Assembly (NCBI RefSeq): GCF_030812595.1
Contig: NZ_JAUSSZ010000004.1
Span: forward strand, 124,001-188,000
DNA: 64,000 bases
Origin: Arthrobacter bambusae
GTDB lineage: Bacteria; Actinomycetota; Actinomycetes; Actinomycetales; Micrococcaceae
Reading direction: 5' to 3'
Shown here piece by piece: positions 19,777 to 28,260 of the stretch (positions are counted from its first letter, which is position 1; each line of letters opens with the position of its first letter). Both the position numbers and the translations under genes were made by a program. The notes under the pieces were generated by a model, which was not told the DNA's origin, made no database searches, and was given only the letters and a program-made list of their open reading frames with translations.

Positions 19777-21486
19777 CTAGATGCCCAGCAGCGCGCGGTT
19801 CTCTTCGCGGCGTCGGGCCTGTTCCGCAGGATCCGGCACCGGCAGCGAGGCGATGAGCCTGCGGGTGTAGTCGTGCTGGGGAGCCCCCATAATCTGGCTG
19901 CCGATCCCCTGTTCCACGAGCTCACCCTTGTACAACACGCCCACCCAATGGGAGAGGATGTCCACGACGGCGAGGTCGTGGCTGATGAACAGCGCGGCAA
20001 AACCGAACTCTTCCTGGATGTCCTTGAACAGTTCCAGTACCTTTGCCTGCACGGATACGTCGAGGGCCGAGGTCGGCTCGTCGGCGATCAGGAGGCGCGG
20101 GTTGAGCGCGAGCGAACGTGCCAGCGACGCGCGCTGGCGCTGCCCGCCGGAGAGCTCGTGCGGGAAGCGTTCCGCGTACGACGCCGGCAGCTGCACCGAT
20201 TCGAGCAGCTGCGCCACGCGCAGGCGTGCCTGGGCCGGGCTGGGGTGGGTATGGATGAGCAGCGGTTCCGCGACACACTCACCGATGGTCAGGTGAGGGT
20301 TGAACGAGGCGGCCGGGTCCTGGAAAACGAAGCCGATGTCCTTGCGCAGCGGCTTGAAGGTGTGCTCCTTGAAGCCCAGCATTTCGTAGCCAAGGACCTT
20401 GAGGCTGCCGCCGGTTGCCCTGTTGAGGCCCGCGATGGCCCGGCCGATGGTGGACTTGCCGGAACCGGACTCGCCAACCAGGCCAAAGACCTCATTCTCG
20501 GAGACCGTGAAACTGACGTTGTTCACGGCCTTGAACCCCGGCTTGCCGAGACGCCCTGGGTACTCGATGGTGAGGTTCTTGGCCTCAACCAGCACCTTCC
20601 CGGTCTGGTGCAACCGCTCGGTGGCCCCTTCGGACGCTGAGTTGCGCCCAAGGTGCGGTACGGCGGCCAGCAGCTTCTTGGTGTAGTCCTGCTTGGGCTC
20701 GGCGAACAGGACCCTGGAGGTGGCCTCTTCGACGACATCGCCTTGATACATAACCACGACGCGGTCGGCCAGGTCGGCCACGACGCCCATGTTGTGCGTA
20801 ATGAGCACAATCGAGGTGCCGTACTTGTCCCGCAGGTCTCGGAGCAACTGGAGGATCTCGGCCTGGACAGTGACGTCCAGTGCCGTCGTCGGCTCGTCCG
20901 CCACGATCAAACCAGGGTTCAAGGCGAGCGCGGCCGCGATGACGACGCGTTGCTTCTGGCCTCCGGAAAGCTGGTGCGGATAGTAGTTGACACGGATTTC
21001 GGGATCGGGGATGCCCACCTTCCGCAGGGCTTCGGTGGCCCGCTTCTTGGCTTCCTTGGCCGAGATCCGGTGGCCGTCGGAGGCATGGGCCCGGATGCCT
21101 TCGGCGATCTGCCAGCCGACCGTGAACACCGGGTTCAGGGCCGTTGACGGTTCCTGGAAGACCATGGCGACGTCGCGGCCGCGGATCTTGCGCAGTTTTG
21201 AGGCACTGACACTGATGACGTTGTTGCCGTTGATCAGCACGGCTCCCGAGCTGATGGCAGTTTCAGGGAGGAGCCCCAGGATGGTCTTGGCCGTGACGGT
21301 CTTGCCGGAACCCGACTCGCCTACGATCGCCACCACTTCGCCGGCTTTGACCTCGAGGCTGACGTCCTTGACCGCGTGGACGTCGCCGCTGTCGGTGGCA
21401 AAGGTGACTTTGAGCCGTTCGATGTCCAGGACTGGCTGCCCGGAGGGCAGCGGCTGGTCCGAAATGTTGCCGATGTTGGTGGTCAT
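19777..21486 (-). CDS. Fused dipeptide/oligopeptide ABC transporter ATPase (DppD-DppF type)
   Basis: 569 residues holding two complete ABC ATPase domains. Domain 1 (about 18-260) has Walker A GESGSGKT, signature LSGGQKQR and Walker B LIVADEP. Domain 2 (about 300-545) has GESGSGKS, LSGGQRQR and LLIADEP. Each is followed by an oligopeptide-type C-terminal extension. The fusion supplies both ATPases of a heterodimeric peptide importer in one chain. It overlaps dppC by ATGA and is the last gene of the substrate-binding protein-dppB-dppC operon. Confidence 0.95.
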   Translation of the reverse strand: MTTNIGNISDQPLPSGQPVLDIERLKVTFATDSGDVHAVKDVSLEVKAGEVVAIVGESGSGKTVTAKTILGLLPETAISSGAVLINGNNVISVSASKLRKIRGRDVAMVFQEPSTALNPVFTVGWQIAEGIRAHASDGHRISAKEAKKRATEALRKVGIPDPEIRVNYYPHQLSGGQKQRVVIAAALALNPGLIVADEPTTALDVTVQAEILQLLRDLRDKYGTSIVLITHNMGVVADLADRVVVMYQGDVVEEATSRVLFAEPKQDYTKKLLAAVPHLGRNSASEGATERLHQTGKVLVEAKNLTIEYPGRLGKPGFKAVNNVSFTVSENEVFGLVGESGSGKSTIGRAIAGLNRATGGSLKVLGYEMLGFKEHTFKPLRKDIGFVFQDPAASFNPHLTIGECVAEPLLIHTHPSPAQARLRVAQLLESVQLPASYAERFPHELSGGQRQRASLARSLALNPRLLIADEPTSALDVSVQAKVLELFKDIQEEFGFAALFISHDLAVVDILSHWVGVLYKGELVEQGIGSQIMGAPQHDYTRRLIASLPVPDPAEQARRREENRALLGI

Positions 21487-22502
21487 GCCTTACCTGCTTC
21501 TGGGCTGCCTGTTTCCGGTTGGGGAGTTCCTGCCGCGGCCTTGGCGCGGGAAGCCTTGCCCCCGGCACGCTTGCGGCCGCGCAAGCGGGGATCGTTGAGA
21601 TCGTTGATGCTCTCGCCGACCAAGGTCAGCCCCAGCACCGTGAGGACGATCGCGATACCGGGGAAGACGCCGGTCCACCAAATGCCGGAGGACGCGTCTG
21701 CCATGGCCTTGTTGAGGTCGAAGCCCCATTCTGCCGCCGAGGACGGTTCGATGCCGAAGCCCAGGAAGCCAAGGCCGGCAAGGGTCAGGATCGCTTCGGA
21801 GGCGTTCAGGGTGAACATCAGCGGAAGCGTCCTGGTGGCGTTCTTGAAGATGTGCCGGGTGATGATCCGGAGGCTGGACGCGCCCAGCACCATGGCAGAT
21901 TCCACGAACGGCTCGGCCTTGAGTCTGATGGTTTCGGCCCGGATCACGCGGAAATACTGCGGAACGAACACCACAGTGATCGAGAAGGCGCAGGCGAGGA
22001 TGCCGCCCCAGAAGCTCGACTGCCCACGGCTGATGACGATGGACATGACGATCGCCAGCAGCAGGGAAGGAAAGGCATAGATGGCATCTGCGATGACCAC
22101 CAGCACCCGGTCCAGCCAGCCGCCGAAGTAGCCACTGAGCAGGCCCAGCGCCACGCCGAGGAAGATGGACATCGCCACGGCGACGACGATCACGGTGACG
22201 GCGGTCTGTGAACCCCACAGGACGCGCGAGAGGACGTCATAGCCGCCCACCGTGGTGCCGAGCAGGTGCTTGCTGCTGGGTGCCTCCTGGGTGGGGAACG
22301 AACCGGAAGCGTCACTAAGTTGGGAATAGCCGTACGGCGCGATGAACGGCGCAAGGACGGTGGAGAGGAGGAAGAGCCCGGTCAGCACAAGCCCGGTGAT
22401 GAGCATGCCGCGCTGGAGGCCGACGCTCTTGTTGACGTGGGAAATGACGGGAAGTCCGGACAGGAAGGACTTCTTCCGTCCTGAAATTGTTGCAGTGCTC
22501 AT
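21483..22502 (-). CDS. Peptide ABC transporter permease (DppC type)
   Basis: 339 residues. A cytoplasmic N-tail precedes the OppC_N helix (LQRGMLITGLVLTGLFLLSTVLAPFIAPYG). The BPD_transp_1 domain has five helices and the EAA loop EPFVESAMVLGASSLRIITRHIFKNA that docks onto the ATPase. The C-terminus is Lys/Ala-rich. Starts one base after the dppB stop region. Confidence 0.95.
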   Translation of the reverse strand: MSTATISGRKKSFLSGLPVISHVNKSVGLQRGMLITGLVLTGLFLLSTVLAPFIAPYGYSQLSDASGSFPTQEAPSSKHLLGTTVGGYDVLSRVLWGSQTAVTVIVVAVAMSIFLGVALGLLSGYFGGWLDRVLVVIADAIYAFPSLLLAIVMSIVISRGQSSFWGGILACAFSITVVFVPQYFRVIRAETIRLKAEPFVESAMVLGASSLRIITRHIFKNATRTLPLMFTLNASEAILTLAGLGFLGFGIEPSSAAEWGFDLNKAMADASSGIWWTGVFPGIAIVLTVLGLTLVGESINDLNDPRLRGRKRAGGKASRAKAAAGTPQPETGSPEAGKA

Positions 22503-22503
22503 G

Positions 22504-23592
22504 TCAGTACCTCACTCGCGGGTCGATCAGCGCGGCGACGACGTCCACGACGAAGTTGGTGATTGCGACGATGACGGCCAGCAGCACCACGATGCCCTGG
22601 ACCGCCACGAAGTCCCTGGCGTTCAAGTACTGGACCAGCTGGTAGCCAAGTCCCTTCCATTCGAAGGTGGTCTCGGTGAGGACGGCGCCGCCGAGCATCA
22701 GCGCGATCTGCAGGCCCATGACGGTGATAATGGGGATCAGCGCCGGCTTGTAGGCGTGCTTGGTCACGAGCCGGAACTCGCTGACGCCGCGGGAACGGCC
22801 GGCCTCGACGTAATCCTTGCCCAGCGTTCCGATGACATTGGTCCGGACGAGGCGCAGGAAGACGCCGGCGGTCAGGAGACCCAGGGCAATAGCGGGAAGC
22901 ACGGCGTGCGACACGACGTCGCCGAGTGCGTTGAAGTCGCCGCTGCGCAGGGCATCAAGCCAATAGATGCCGGAGGGGGCGGCCAGTTGGCCCATGGTCA
23001 GCTCGGTGCGGGTAGACACGCGCCCGGCAACTGGGAGCCAGCCGAGCCAAACGGAGAACGTCAGCTTGAGCAGGAGCCCGGAGAAAAAGACCGGAGTGGC
23101 GTAGCAGAGGATGGCGAAGCAGCGCAGGAAGGCGTCCGTCGCCTTGTCGCGCCGTTGCGCGGCGATCATGCCCAGCGGAATACCGACCGCGAGAGCCACG
23201 ATCAGCGCGTTGATGGTCAGCTCCAGGGTGGCCGCGCCGAAGGTCGAAAGCATTTCGACGACGGGGCGCCGGTCCGTGATGGTGGTGCCGAAGTTACCGG
23301 TGACCAACTGGCCCAGGTATTCGAAGTACTGGAAGATGATCGGCCGGTCGTAACCGGCGTCGTGGATCCGCTGTGCCAGGACATCCGGAGGAAGGCGGCC
23401 GCCCTGTGCTGCGGTGATGGGGTCACCGATGACCCGCATGAGGAAGAAAACCAGAGTCACGAGGATGAAGATCGTGGGAATGATCAGGAAGAACCGGACC
23501 ACGATGTACCTGCCCAGACCCCCGCCCGCTGATTTGCTCTTGGGAGCGACCGCGTCCGGTTCGACGTCGGGCACCTCTATTAGTGTTGTCAT
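22504..23592 (-). CDS. Peptide ABC transporter permease (DppB type)
   Basis: 362 residues. The first helix is GRYIVVRFFLIIPTIFILVTLVFFLMRVIGDP, typical of DppB/OppB. The BPD_transp_1 domain has the EAA loop KDYVEAGRSRGVSEFRLVTKHAYKPALIP. ATG at 23592, with AGGTAG upstream. It pairs with the DppC-type permease. Confidence 0.95.
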   Translation of the reverse strand: MTTLIEVPDVEPDAVAPKSKSAGGGLGRYIVVRFFLIIPTIFILVTLVFFLMRVIGDPITAAQGGRLPPDVLAQRIHDAGYDRPIIFQYFEYLGQLVTGNFGTTITDRRPVVEMLSTFGAATLELTINALIVALAVGIPLGMIAAQRRDKATDAFLRCFAILCYATPVFFSGLLLKLTFSVWLGWLPVAGRVSTRTELTMGQLAAPSGIYWLDALRSGDFNALGDVVSHAVLPAIALGLLTAGVFLRLVRTNVIGTLGKDYVEAGRSRGVSEFRLVTKHAYKPALIPIITVMGLQIALMLGGAVLTETTFEWKGLGYQLVQYLNARDFVAVQGIVVLLAVIVAITNFVVDVVAALIDPRVRY

Positions 23593-23660
23593 TGCTACCT
23601 AAAGTTCATTGCCCGCGGATCGCGCGGGTTTTTGCTCATATGTGAGGCAATCAGCAATAA

Positions 23661-23695
23661 GGGGAGGCAAAGCACCTGTTGGCACCCGCCTCCCC
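23661..23695 (-). terminator. Intra-operon hairpin downstream of the substrate-binding protein gene
   Basis: GGGGAGGC pairs with GCCTCCCC across a 19-base loop, 12 bases after the substrate-binding gene stop and without a T-run. A second small GC stem follows at about 23615-23631 before dppB. Such hairpins commonly protect or partly terminate the message so that the binding protein is made in excess. Confidence 0.6.
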
Positions 23696-23706
23696 CTACC
23701 GGCTGC

Positions 23707-25335
23707 TTACTTTGAAATGGTTCCCAATCGGAACTTGAAGGAAGCGTCAAGCGTCTTGTCGACGCCGTTCACGCCCTTCGCCGAGATGGCAACCTGTGCA
23801 CCCTGCAGCAGCGGCAACGTGGAAATGTCCTTTGCCAAAGCGTTCTGGGCGTCCTTGATGGTGGACTCGCGAGTCGACTTGTCCGTTGCGGTGAGCTGCT
23901 TGTTGATCAGGTCCGTCACGGCCGGGTCGTTGAAGTGGTTCTTCAAGAAGCCACCGTTCGGGAAGAACGGGGTCAGGTAGTTGTCCGGGTCGCTGAAGTC
24001 AGGGAACCAACCGAACTGGAACAGCGGGTACTCGTCCGCACGGCTGGCCTTGCTGTAGGTCACCCATTCGGTGGACTGCAGGTTCACCTTGAAGAGGCCC
24101 GACTTCTCGAGCTGGTCCTTGATCATGGCGTACTCGTCACCCGAGGACTTGCCGTAGTGGTCCGGGTTGTACTGGAGGTTCAGCGTCACGACATCCTTGA
24201 CACCGGCGTCGGAAAGGACCTTCTTGGCCTTGTCCAGGCTCGGCTTTCCGTTGTCGCCATAGGCATCCTTGAACGACTCGTTGGCGCCCAGGAAGCCGCT
24301 GGGGACGTTGGAGTACAGCGGCAGGTATGTGCCCTTGTAGACCTGGTCCGCGATTGACTGGCGGTCAACGAGGTTGGCGATCGCCTGGCGCACGGCAAGT
24401 GCCTTCGCCGGGTCGGCGTCCGGCGCCTTGGCGCCAAACGGCATGGTGTTGAAGTTGAACGTGATGTAGCGGATCTCGCCGCCGGGACCAACGTTGACCT
24501 TGACCTTCGAGTCCTTCTTGAGGTCGTCGACGTCGGTGGCGCTGAGGCTTCGGTTCGCAACGTCGATGTTGCCCTGCTGGATGTCCAGCTTCATGTTTGT
24601 CGGCTCAGCGTAGTACTTGATCGTGGCGGCGTCGTTGGCCGGCTTGCCCAGGACACCCTGGTAGTCAGGGTAGGCCTTGAGGCTGATGAGTTCGTTCTTC
24701 TTGTAGCTGTCGATCGTGTACTGACCGTAGAACGCCTTGGCCTTGATGATGTCATCATCGGAAAGCAGTTTGTCGGCCGGGAAGACCTGGTGGTCGACAA
24801 TCGGCGCGGCCGGGCTGCTGAGGATCTGCGGGAACGTCTGGTCGTTGGCGAGCTTCAGCTTGAAAACGACAGTGCTGGCGTCAGGGGCGGTGACGCTGTC
24901 CAGGTTTGCGAGCAAGCTTGCAGGACCCGCGGGGTCGTTGATCTTGAGCTGCCGGTCGAATGAAAACTTGACGTCGGCCGAGTCGAGCGTGTGGCCGTTG
25001 GCCCACTTGAGCCCGGGCTTCATCTTGACGGTGTACTCGGTAGGCGAGGTGAACGATGCCGACGCCGCGAGGTCCGGAACGGGTTCGGCACTTCCTGGCT
25101 TCGAGTTGAGCAGGAAGGAATAGACCTGGTTCATCACCATGAAGGAACCGTTGTCATACGAACCCGCGGGATCGAGTGCAGTCACCTTGTCGGTGGTGCC
25201 ATAAGCGATGGGGCCGCTGGCCGCTGAGGAAGCTGAACCGCCGCCGCCCGCCGGGCCCGTGCAGGCCGTCAGAGCGAATACGGAGATGCCCGCGAACGCG
25301 ATAACGCTGCGCAAGGCTTTTTTGTTCAATGCCAT
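23707..25335 (-). CDS. Peptide ABC transporter substrate-binding lipoprotein
   Basis: 542 residues from ATG 25335. Signal peptide MALNKKALRSVIAFAGISVF with lipobox L-T-A-C (lipidated cysteine at residue 25). The SBP_bac_5 domain begins with YGTTDKVTALDPAGSYDNGSF and has the family signature FTSPTEYTVKMKPGLKWANGHTLDSADVKFSFDR. The longer frame to 25410 adds non-signal residues and is rejected. It is the first gene of the operon, with a long AT-richer leader region. The substrate class is peptide-like by family; the exact ligand cannot be read. Confidence 0.94.
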   Translation of the reverse strand: MALNKKALRSVIAFAGISVFALTACTGPAGGGGSASSAASGPIAYGTTDKVTALDPAGSYDNGSFMVMNQVYSFLLNSKPGSAEPVPDLAASASFTSPTEYTVKMKPGLKWANGHTLDSADVKFSFDRQLKINDPAGPASLLANLDSVTAPDASTVVFKLKLANDQTFPQILSSPAAPIVDHQVFPADKLLSDDDIIKAKAFYGQYTIDSYKKNELISLKAYPDYQGVLGKPANDAATIKYYAEPTNMKLDIQQGNIDVANRSLSATDVDDLKKDSKVKVNVGPGGEIRYITFNFNTMPFGAKAPDADPAKALAVRQAIANLVDRQSIADQVYKGTYLPLYSNVPSGFLGANESFKDAYGDNGKPSLDKAKKVLSDAGVKDVVTLNLQYNPDHYGKSSGDEYAMIKDQLEKSGLFKVNLQSTEWVTYSKASRADEYPLFQFGWFPDFSDPDNYLTPFFPNGGFLKNHFNDPAVTDLINKQLTATDKSTRESTIKDAQNALAKDISTLPLLQGAQVAISAKGVNGVDKTLDASFKFRLGTISK

Positions 25336-25547
25336 CAGTGAACTTTCTGTTCGATGGAAACGGCGAACTGCCGTGGGTAATTTTCTCGGAGCACATACTC
25401 CTGACTCCACGATTCAACCAGACGGTTTTTTGGTGAAACGTTTGATTTTGTGAGTTGAGACACAAAATTTACTTTTCTTTTGGCGTGAAGTCCGCTAGGA
25501 ACGCTTCACAGTTCAGGCAGAACGGGGCACGAGAAATTTGTTAGCGC
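25336..25547 (-). promoter_or_regulatory. Leader/promoter region of the peptide transporter operon
   Basis: The gap between the ABC operon and mnmA is 326 bases and unusually AT-rich for this window. No gene is seen. It contains the palindrome at 25446-25467, a TTAGCGCTAA palindrome at 25541-25550 and the mnmA terminator at its right end. I cannot fix a -35/-10 pair with confidence. Confidence 0.5.
25446..25467. promoter_or_regulatory. Operator-like palindrome upstream of the peptide ABC operon
   Basis: TTTTGTG and CACAAAA form a perfect 7-bp inverted repeat across an 8-base spacer, about 110 bases upstream of the substrate-binding gene start. The protein that binds is unknown. Confidence 0.5.
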
Positions 25548-25597
25548 TAAAAAATGGCCGCGGAAACCCCAGGAGGAAGTCTCGGGGATTCCGCGGC
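25548..25597 (-). terminator. Rho-independent terminator of mnmA
   Basis: Stem CCGCGGAA/TTCCGCGG extended by CCCC/GGGG, followed on the minus strand by a run of six T. It lies 66 bases after the mnmA stop. Confidence 0.85.
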
Positions 25598-25661
25598 AAC
25601 ACTACGCGGCGGTGCTGTCCGGCCGATCAGCGGACCGGCGCCAGCATTGCGTCTGGCGGGC

Positions 25662-26801
25662 CTAGAGCTCCGCGCGCTGAAGGGACCGGGCGGCGTCGAT
25701 GGTTGCCTGGCCCAGGACGCGGGTGCCTTGGTACAGCACGATGGTCTGGCCTGGCGCGACCCCGCGGAGGGAATCGACAAGGGTCACTACGAGGCCTTCG
25801 CGCTCGACGCCGGCCTCGTCGACACGCCGTTCAACGGATGCCTTGGCGGGAACCGGGTCCCCGTGGGCGCGGACCTGCGCGTAGCAATCGAATTCGGCGC
25901 CGGTGGCAACCTCGGCAATAGGTAGTCCCGCCCAGGACACCTTGATTCCACGGATCTCGTCGATGGCCAGCAGGGCCTCGGGACCGACGACCACTTTGTT
26001 TTCCTTGGGCCGGATTTCCAGCACGAAGCGCGGCTTGCCGTCAGCGGCGGGAGTGCCGAGCTTGAGGCCGCGGCGCTGGCCTACGGTGAAGGCATTGGCC
26101 CCGGCGTGCTCCCCCACCTTGGTTCCGGCCTCGTCCACAATGTCGCCCGTGGACATGTCGATCTTCTCGGCGAGCCAGCCGGCGGTATCGCCGTCCGGGA
26201 TGAAGCAGATGTCATGGCTGTCCGGCTTGTTCGCCACGGACAGGCCGCGGCGCTCGGCCTCTGCGCGGACCTCGGCCTTGGACGGAGTCTCCGCCAGCGG
26301 GAACATGGAGTGCTTGAGCTGTTCATGGGTCAGCACACCGAGCACGTAGCTTTGGTCCTTGGCCCAATCGGCCGCGCGGTGGAGTTCGGGATTGCCGTCC
26401 GCGTCCTGGATGACCTTGGCGTAGTGCCCCGTGCAGACCGCGTCGAAGCCCAGTGCGATGGCCTTCTCCAACAAAGCGGCAAACTTGATCCGCTCGTTGC
26501 AGCGCATGCAGGGATTGGGAGTGCGGCCGGCGGCGTACTCGTCGATGAAGTCTTGGACCACGTCTTCCTTGAAGCGTTCCGAGAAGTCCCAAACGTAGTA
26601 CGGAATCCCCAGCACGTCGCAGGCCCGCCAAGCGTCGCGGGAGTCTTCGATGGTGCAGCAGCCGCGGCTGCCGGTGCGCAATGTTCCGGGCATGCGGGAC
26701 AGCGCCAAGTGGACGCCGACGACGTCGTGCCCTGCCTCGACGGCGCGGGCGGCGGCAACGGCGGAGTCGACCCCGCCGCTCATGGCTGCAAGAACTCGCA
26801 T
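25662..26801 (-). CDS. mnmA: tRNA-specific 2-thiouridylase MnmA
   Basis: 379 residues. MnmA activates U34 of tRNA-Lys/Glu/Gln with ATP and inserts sulfur relayed from a cysteine desulfurase. The PP-loop [10 protein letters not shown] is at residues 9-18. The catalytic pair is present as [12 protein letters not shown] (about residue 95) and the persulfide cysteine in [12 protein letters not shown] (about 195). The C-terminal beta-barrel is complete. ATG at 26801. In many actinobacteria the gene directly follows the cysteine desulfurase; here a divergent flavoprotein gene separates them. Confidence 0.97.
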   Translation of the reverse strand: MRVLAAMSGGVDSAVAAARAVEAGHDVVGVHLALSRMPGTLRTGSRGCCTIEDSRDAWRACDVLGIPYYVWDFSERFKEDVVQDFIDEYAAGRTPNPCMRCNERIKFAALLEKAIALGFDAVCTGHYAKVIQDADGNPELHRAADWAKDQSYVLGVLTHEQLKHSMFPLAETPSKAEVRAEAERRGLSVANKPDSHDICFIPDGDTAGWLAEKIDMSTGDIVDEAGTKVGEHAGANAFTVGQRRGLKLGTPAADGKPRFVLEIRPKENKVVVGPEALLAIDEIRGIKVSWAGLPIAEVATGAEFDCYAQVRAHGDPVPAKASVERRVDEAGVEREGLVVTLVDSLRGVAPGQTIVLYQGTRVLGQATIDAARSLQRAEL

Positions 26802-26901
26802 GCTGGCTTTCTGTAGATGTTCAGGAGGAAGAGGTATGCGCCGAAGACACTAAGGGCGCCCCACTATTCTAGCGCCCGCGGGAATCCGCCCCAAAAATGC
26901 C

Positions 26902-26930
26902 TTGACCACCGTCGGGGTGGATTCTAAAGT
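26902..26930 (+). promoter_or_regulatory. Promoter of the ferredoxin-reductase-like gene
   Basis: -35 TTGACC (26902-26907) and -10 TAAAGT (26925-26930) are separated by 17 bases. The -10 overlaps the left half of an inverted repeat, TCTAAA (26923) and TTTAGA (26944), that is a candidate regulator site. Confidence 0.6.
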
Positions 26931-27024
26931 CAAAACAAACAGTTTTAGATTGCGGCCGCGTAGGCGTTTGCGCACACGCAGCCTGGCCCCGCGAACGGAC
27001 CCACTCCCCGCGAATCGAGTCACC

Positions 27025-28260
27025 ATGGACACTGAACACATCCTTATTGCAGGTGGCGGCCTGGCTGGCGCCACGGCGGCCAAGACCCTGCGCTCGGAAG
27101 GTTTCCAGGGCCGCATCACCGTGGTTTGCGCCGAGAATGAACAACCCTACTTGCGTCCTCCCCTCTCCAAGGAGTTCCTCCTCGGCAAAGCCGGCGAGGA
27201 TTCCGTCCCGGTGCTGGCGGCCGGCTGGTACCAGGAGAACGGGGTCGAACTCCTCCTGGGCGAGACGGTAGCCACCGCCGACCCCGGAGCCCACACGGTA
27301 CAGCTGGGATCGGGAACCGAACTTCAGTTCAGCAAACTCCTGATCGCCACGGGGGCGCAGCCTCGCCGGCTTCCGCTCCCTGGTTCCGATCTTGCGGGGG
27401 TCACGACGTTCAGGACATTCAATGATTCGCGCAGGCTCAAGGAGGAACTGGCCCGCGGAGGCCGGAATGTTGTGATGATCGGCTCGGGTTGGATCGGCAT
27501 GGAGCTTGCCGCGGCCGCGAGCATCTACGGCAACTCCGTGACGCTGCTGGGACTGGAGGACGTGCCGCTCAGCATGGCCATCGGCCCCGAACTGGGTGCT
27601 TTCTTCCGCAGCGTGCACGAAAAGCACGGCGTGCAGTTCCGGCTCCCCGCGAGCGCGGCGGAAATCACCGGTACCGGGAACAAGGCGAGCGCCGTCGTCA
27701 CCAACTCCGGCGAGGTCCTTCCGGCCGACCTGGTGGTTATGGCCGTCGGCGTGGCTCCGGATACGGCGCTGGCCGAAGCCGCCGGGCTGGAGATCGGCAA
27801 CGGCATCCTGGTGGACTCTTCGCTCCGGAGCAGCAGTCCGGACGTGTTCGCGGCAGGGGACGTCGCCAACGCCCTCCATCCTTTCACCGGCGACCACCAC
27901 CGCAGCGAGCACTGGTCCAACGCCCTCAATGGTGGCAAGGTCGCGGCCAAAGCAATGCTGGGACAGGACGCGATGCTGGACGTGGTCCCGTATTTCTATA
28001 CGGACCAGTTCGATGTCTCGATGGAGTACTGGGGATATCCCACGCTCGCGGCGGGGTCCGCGCCCGTCATCCGCGGCAGCTTGGCGGAAAACACCTTCCT
28101 CGCGTTCTGGCTACGGGACGGCGCCGTGGTGGCAGGCATGAGTGTCAACCAGCAGCGGGTACAGAAGCCGGTCAAGGCACTTATTTCGGGGCGCGTCCCG
28201 GTGGACGTGGACCGCTTGACTGATCCGGCCGTCCCGATTGATCAGTTGCTTCCCAACTGA
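27025..28260 (+). CDS. FAD-dependent NAD(P)H:ferredoxin reductase-type oxidoreductase
   Basis: 411 residues. Pyr_redox_2 fold: FAD-binding GGGLAGATAAKTLRSEGF at the N-terminus, conserved RPPLSKEFL, NAD(P)-binding GSGWIGMELAAAASIYG near residue 155, and VFAAGDVAN near 275. The Reductase_C domain begins around residue 315 (VPYFYTDQFDVSMEYWGYP). This architecture is that of rhodocoxin/putidaredoxin/terpredoxin reductases, which pass electrons to [2Fe-2S] ferredoxins, but no ferredoxin or P450 is in the window. ATG 27025 begins the Rossmann motif. Its 3' end overlaps the convergent cysteine desulfurase gene by 19 bases. Confidence 0.92.
   Translation: MDTEHILIAGGGLAGATAAKTLRSEGFQGRITVVCAENEQPYLRPPLSKEFLLGKAGEDSVPVLAAGWYQENGVELLLGETVATADPGAHTVQLGSGTELQFSKLLIATGAQPRRLPLPGSDLAGVTTFRTFNDSRRLKEELARGGRNVVMIGSGWIGMELAAAASIYGNSVTLLGLEDVPLSMAIGPELGAFFRSVHEKHGVQFRLPASAAEITGTGNKASAVVTNSGEVLPADLVVMAVGVAPDTALAEAAGLEIGNGILVDSSLRSSSPDVFAAGDVANALHPFTGDHHRSEHWSNALNGGKVAAKAMLGQDAMLDVVPYFYTDQFDVSMEYWGYPTLAAGSAPVIRGSLAENTFLAFWLRDGAVVAGMSVNQQRVQKPVKALISGRVPVDVDRLTDPAVPIDQLLPN

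Noticed and set aside
22342..23532. 396-codon frame opposite dppB
   Set aside because: Antisense to a clear permease gene; charged low-complexity product.
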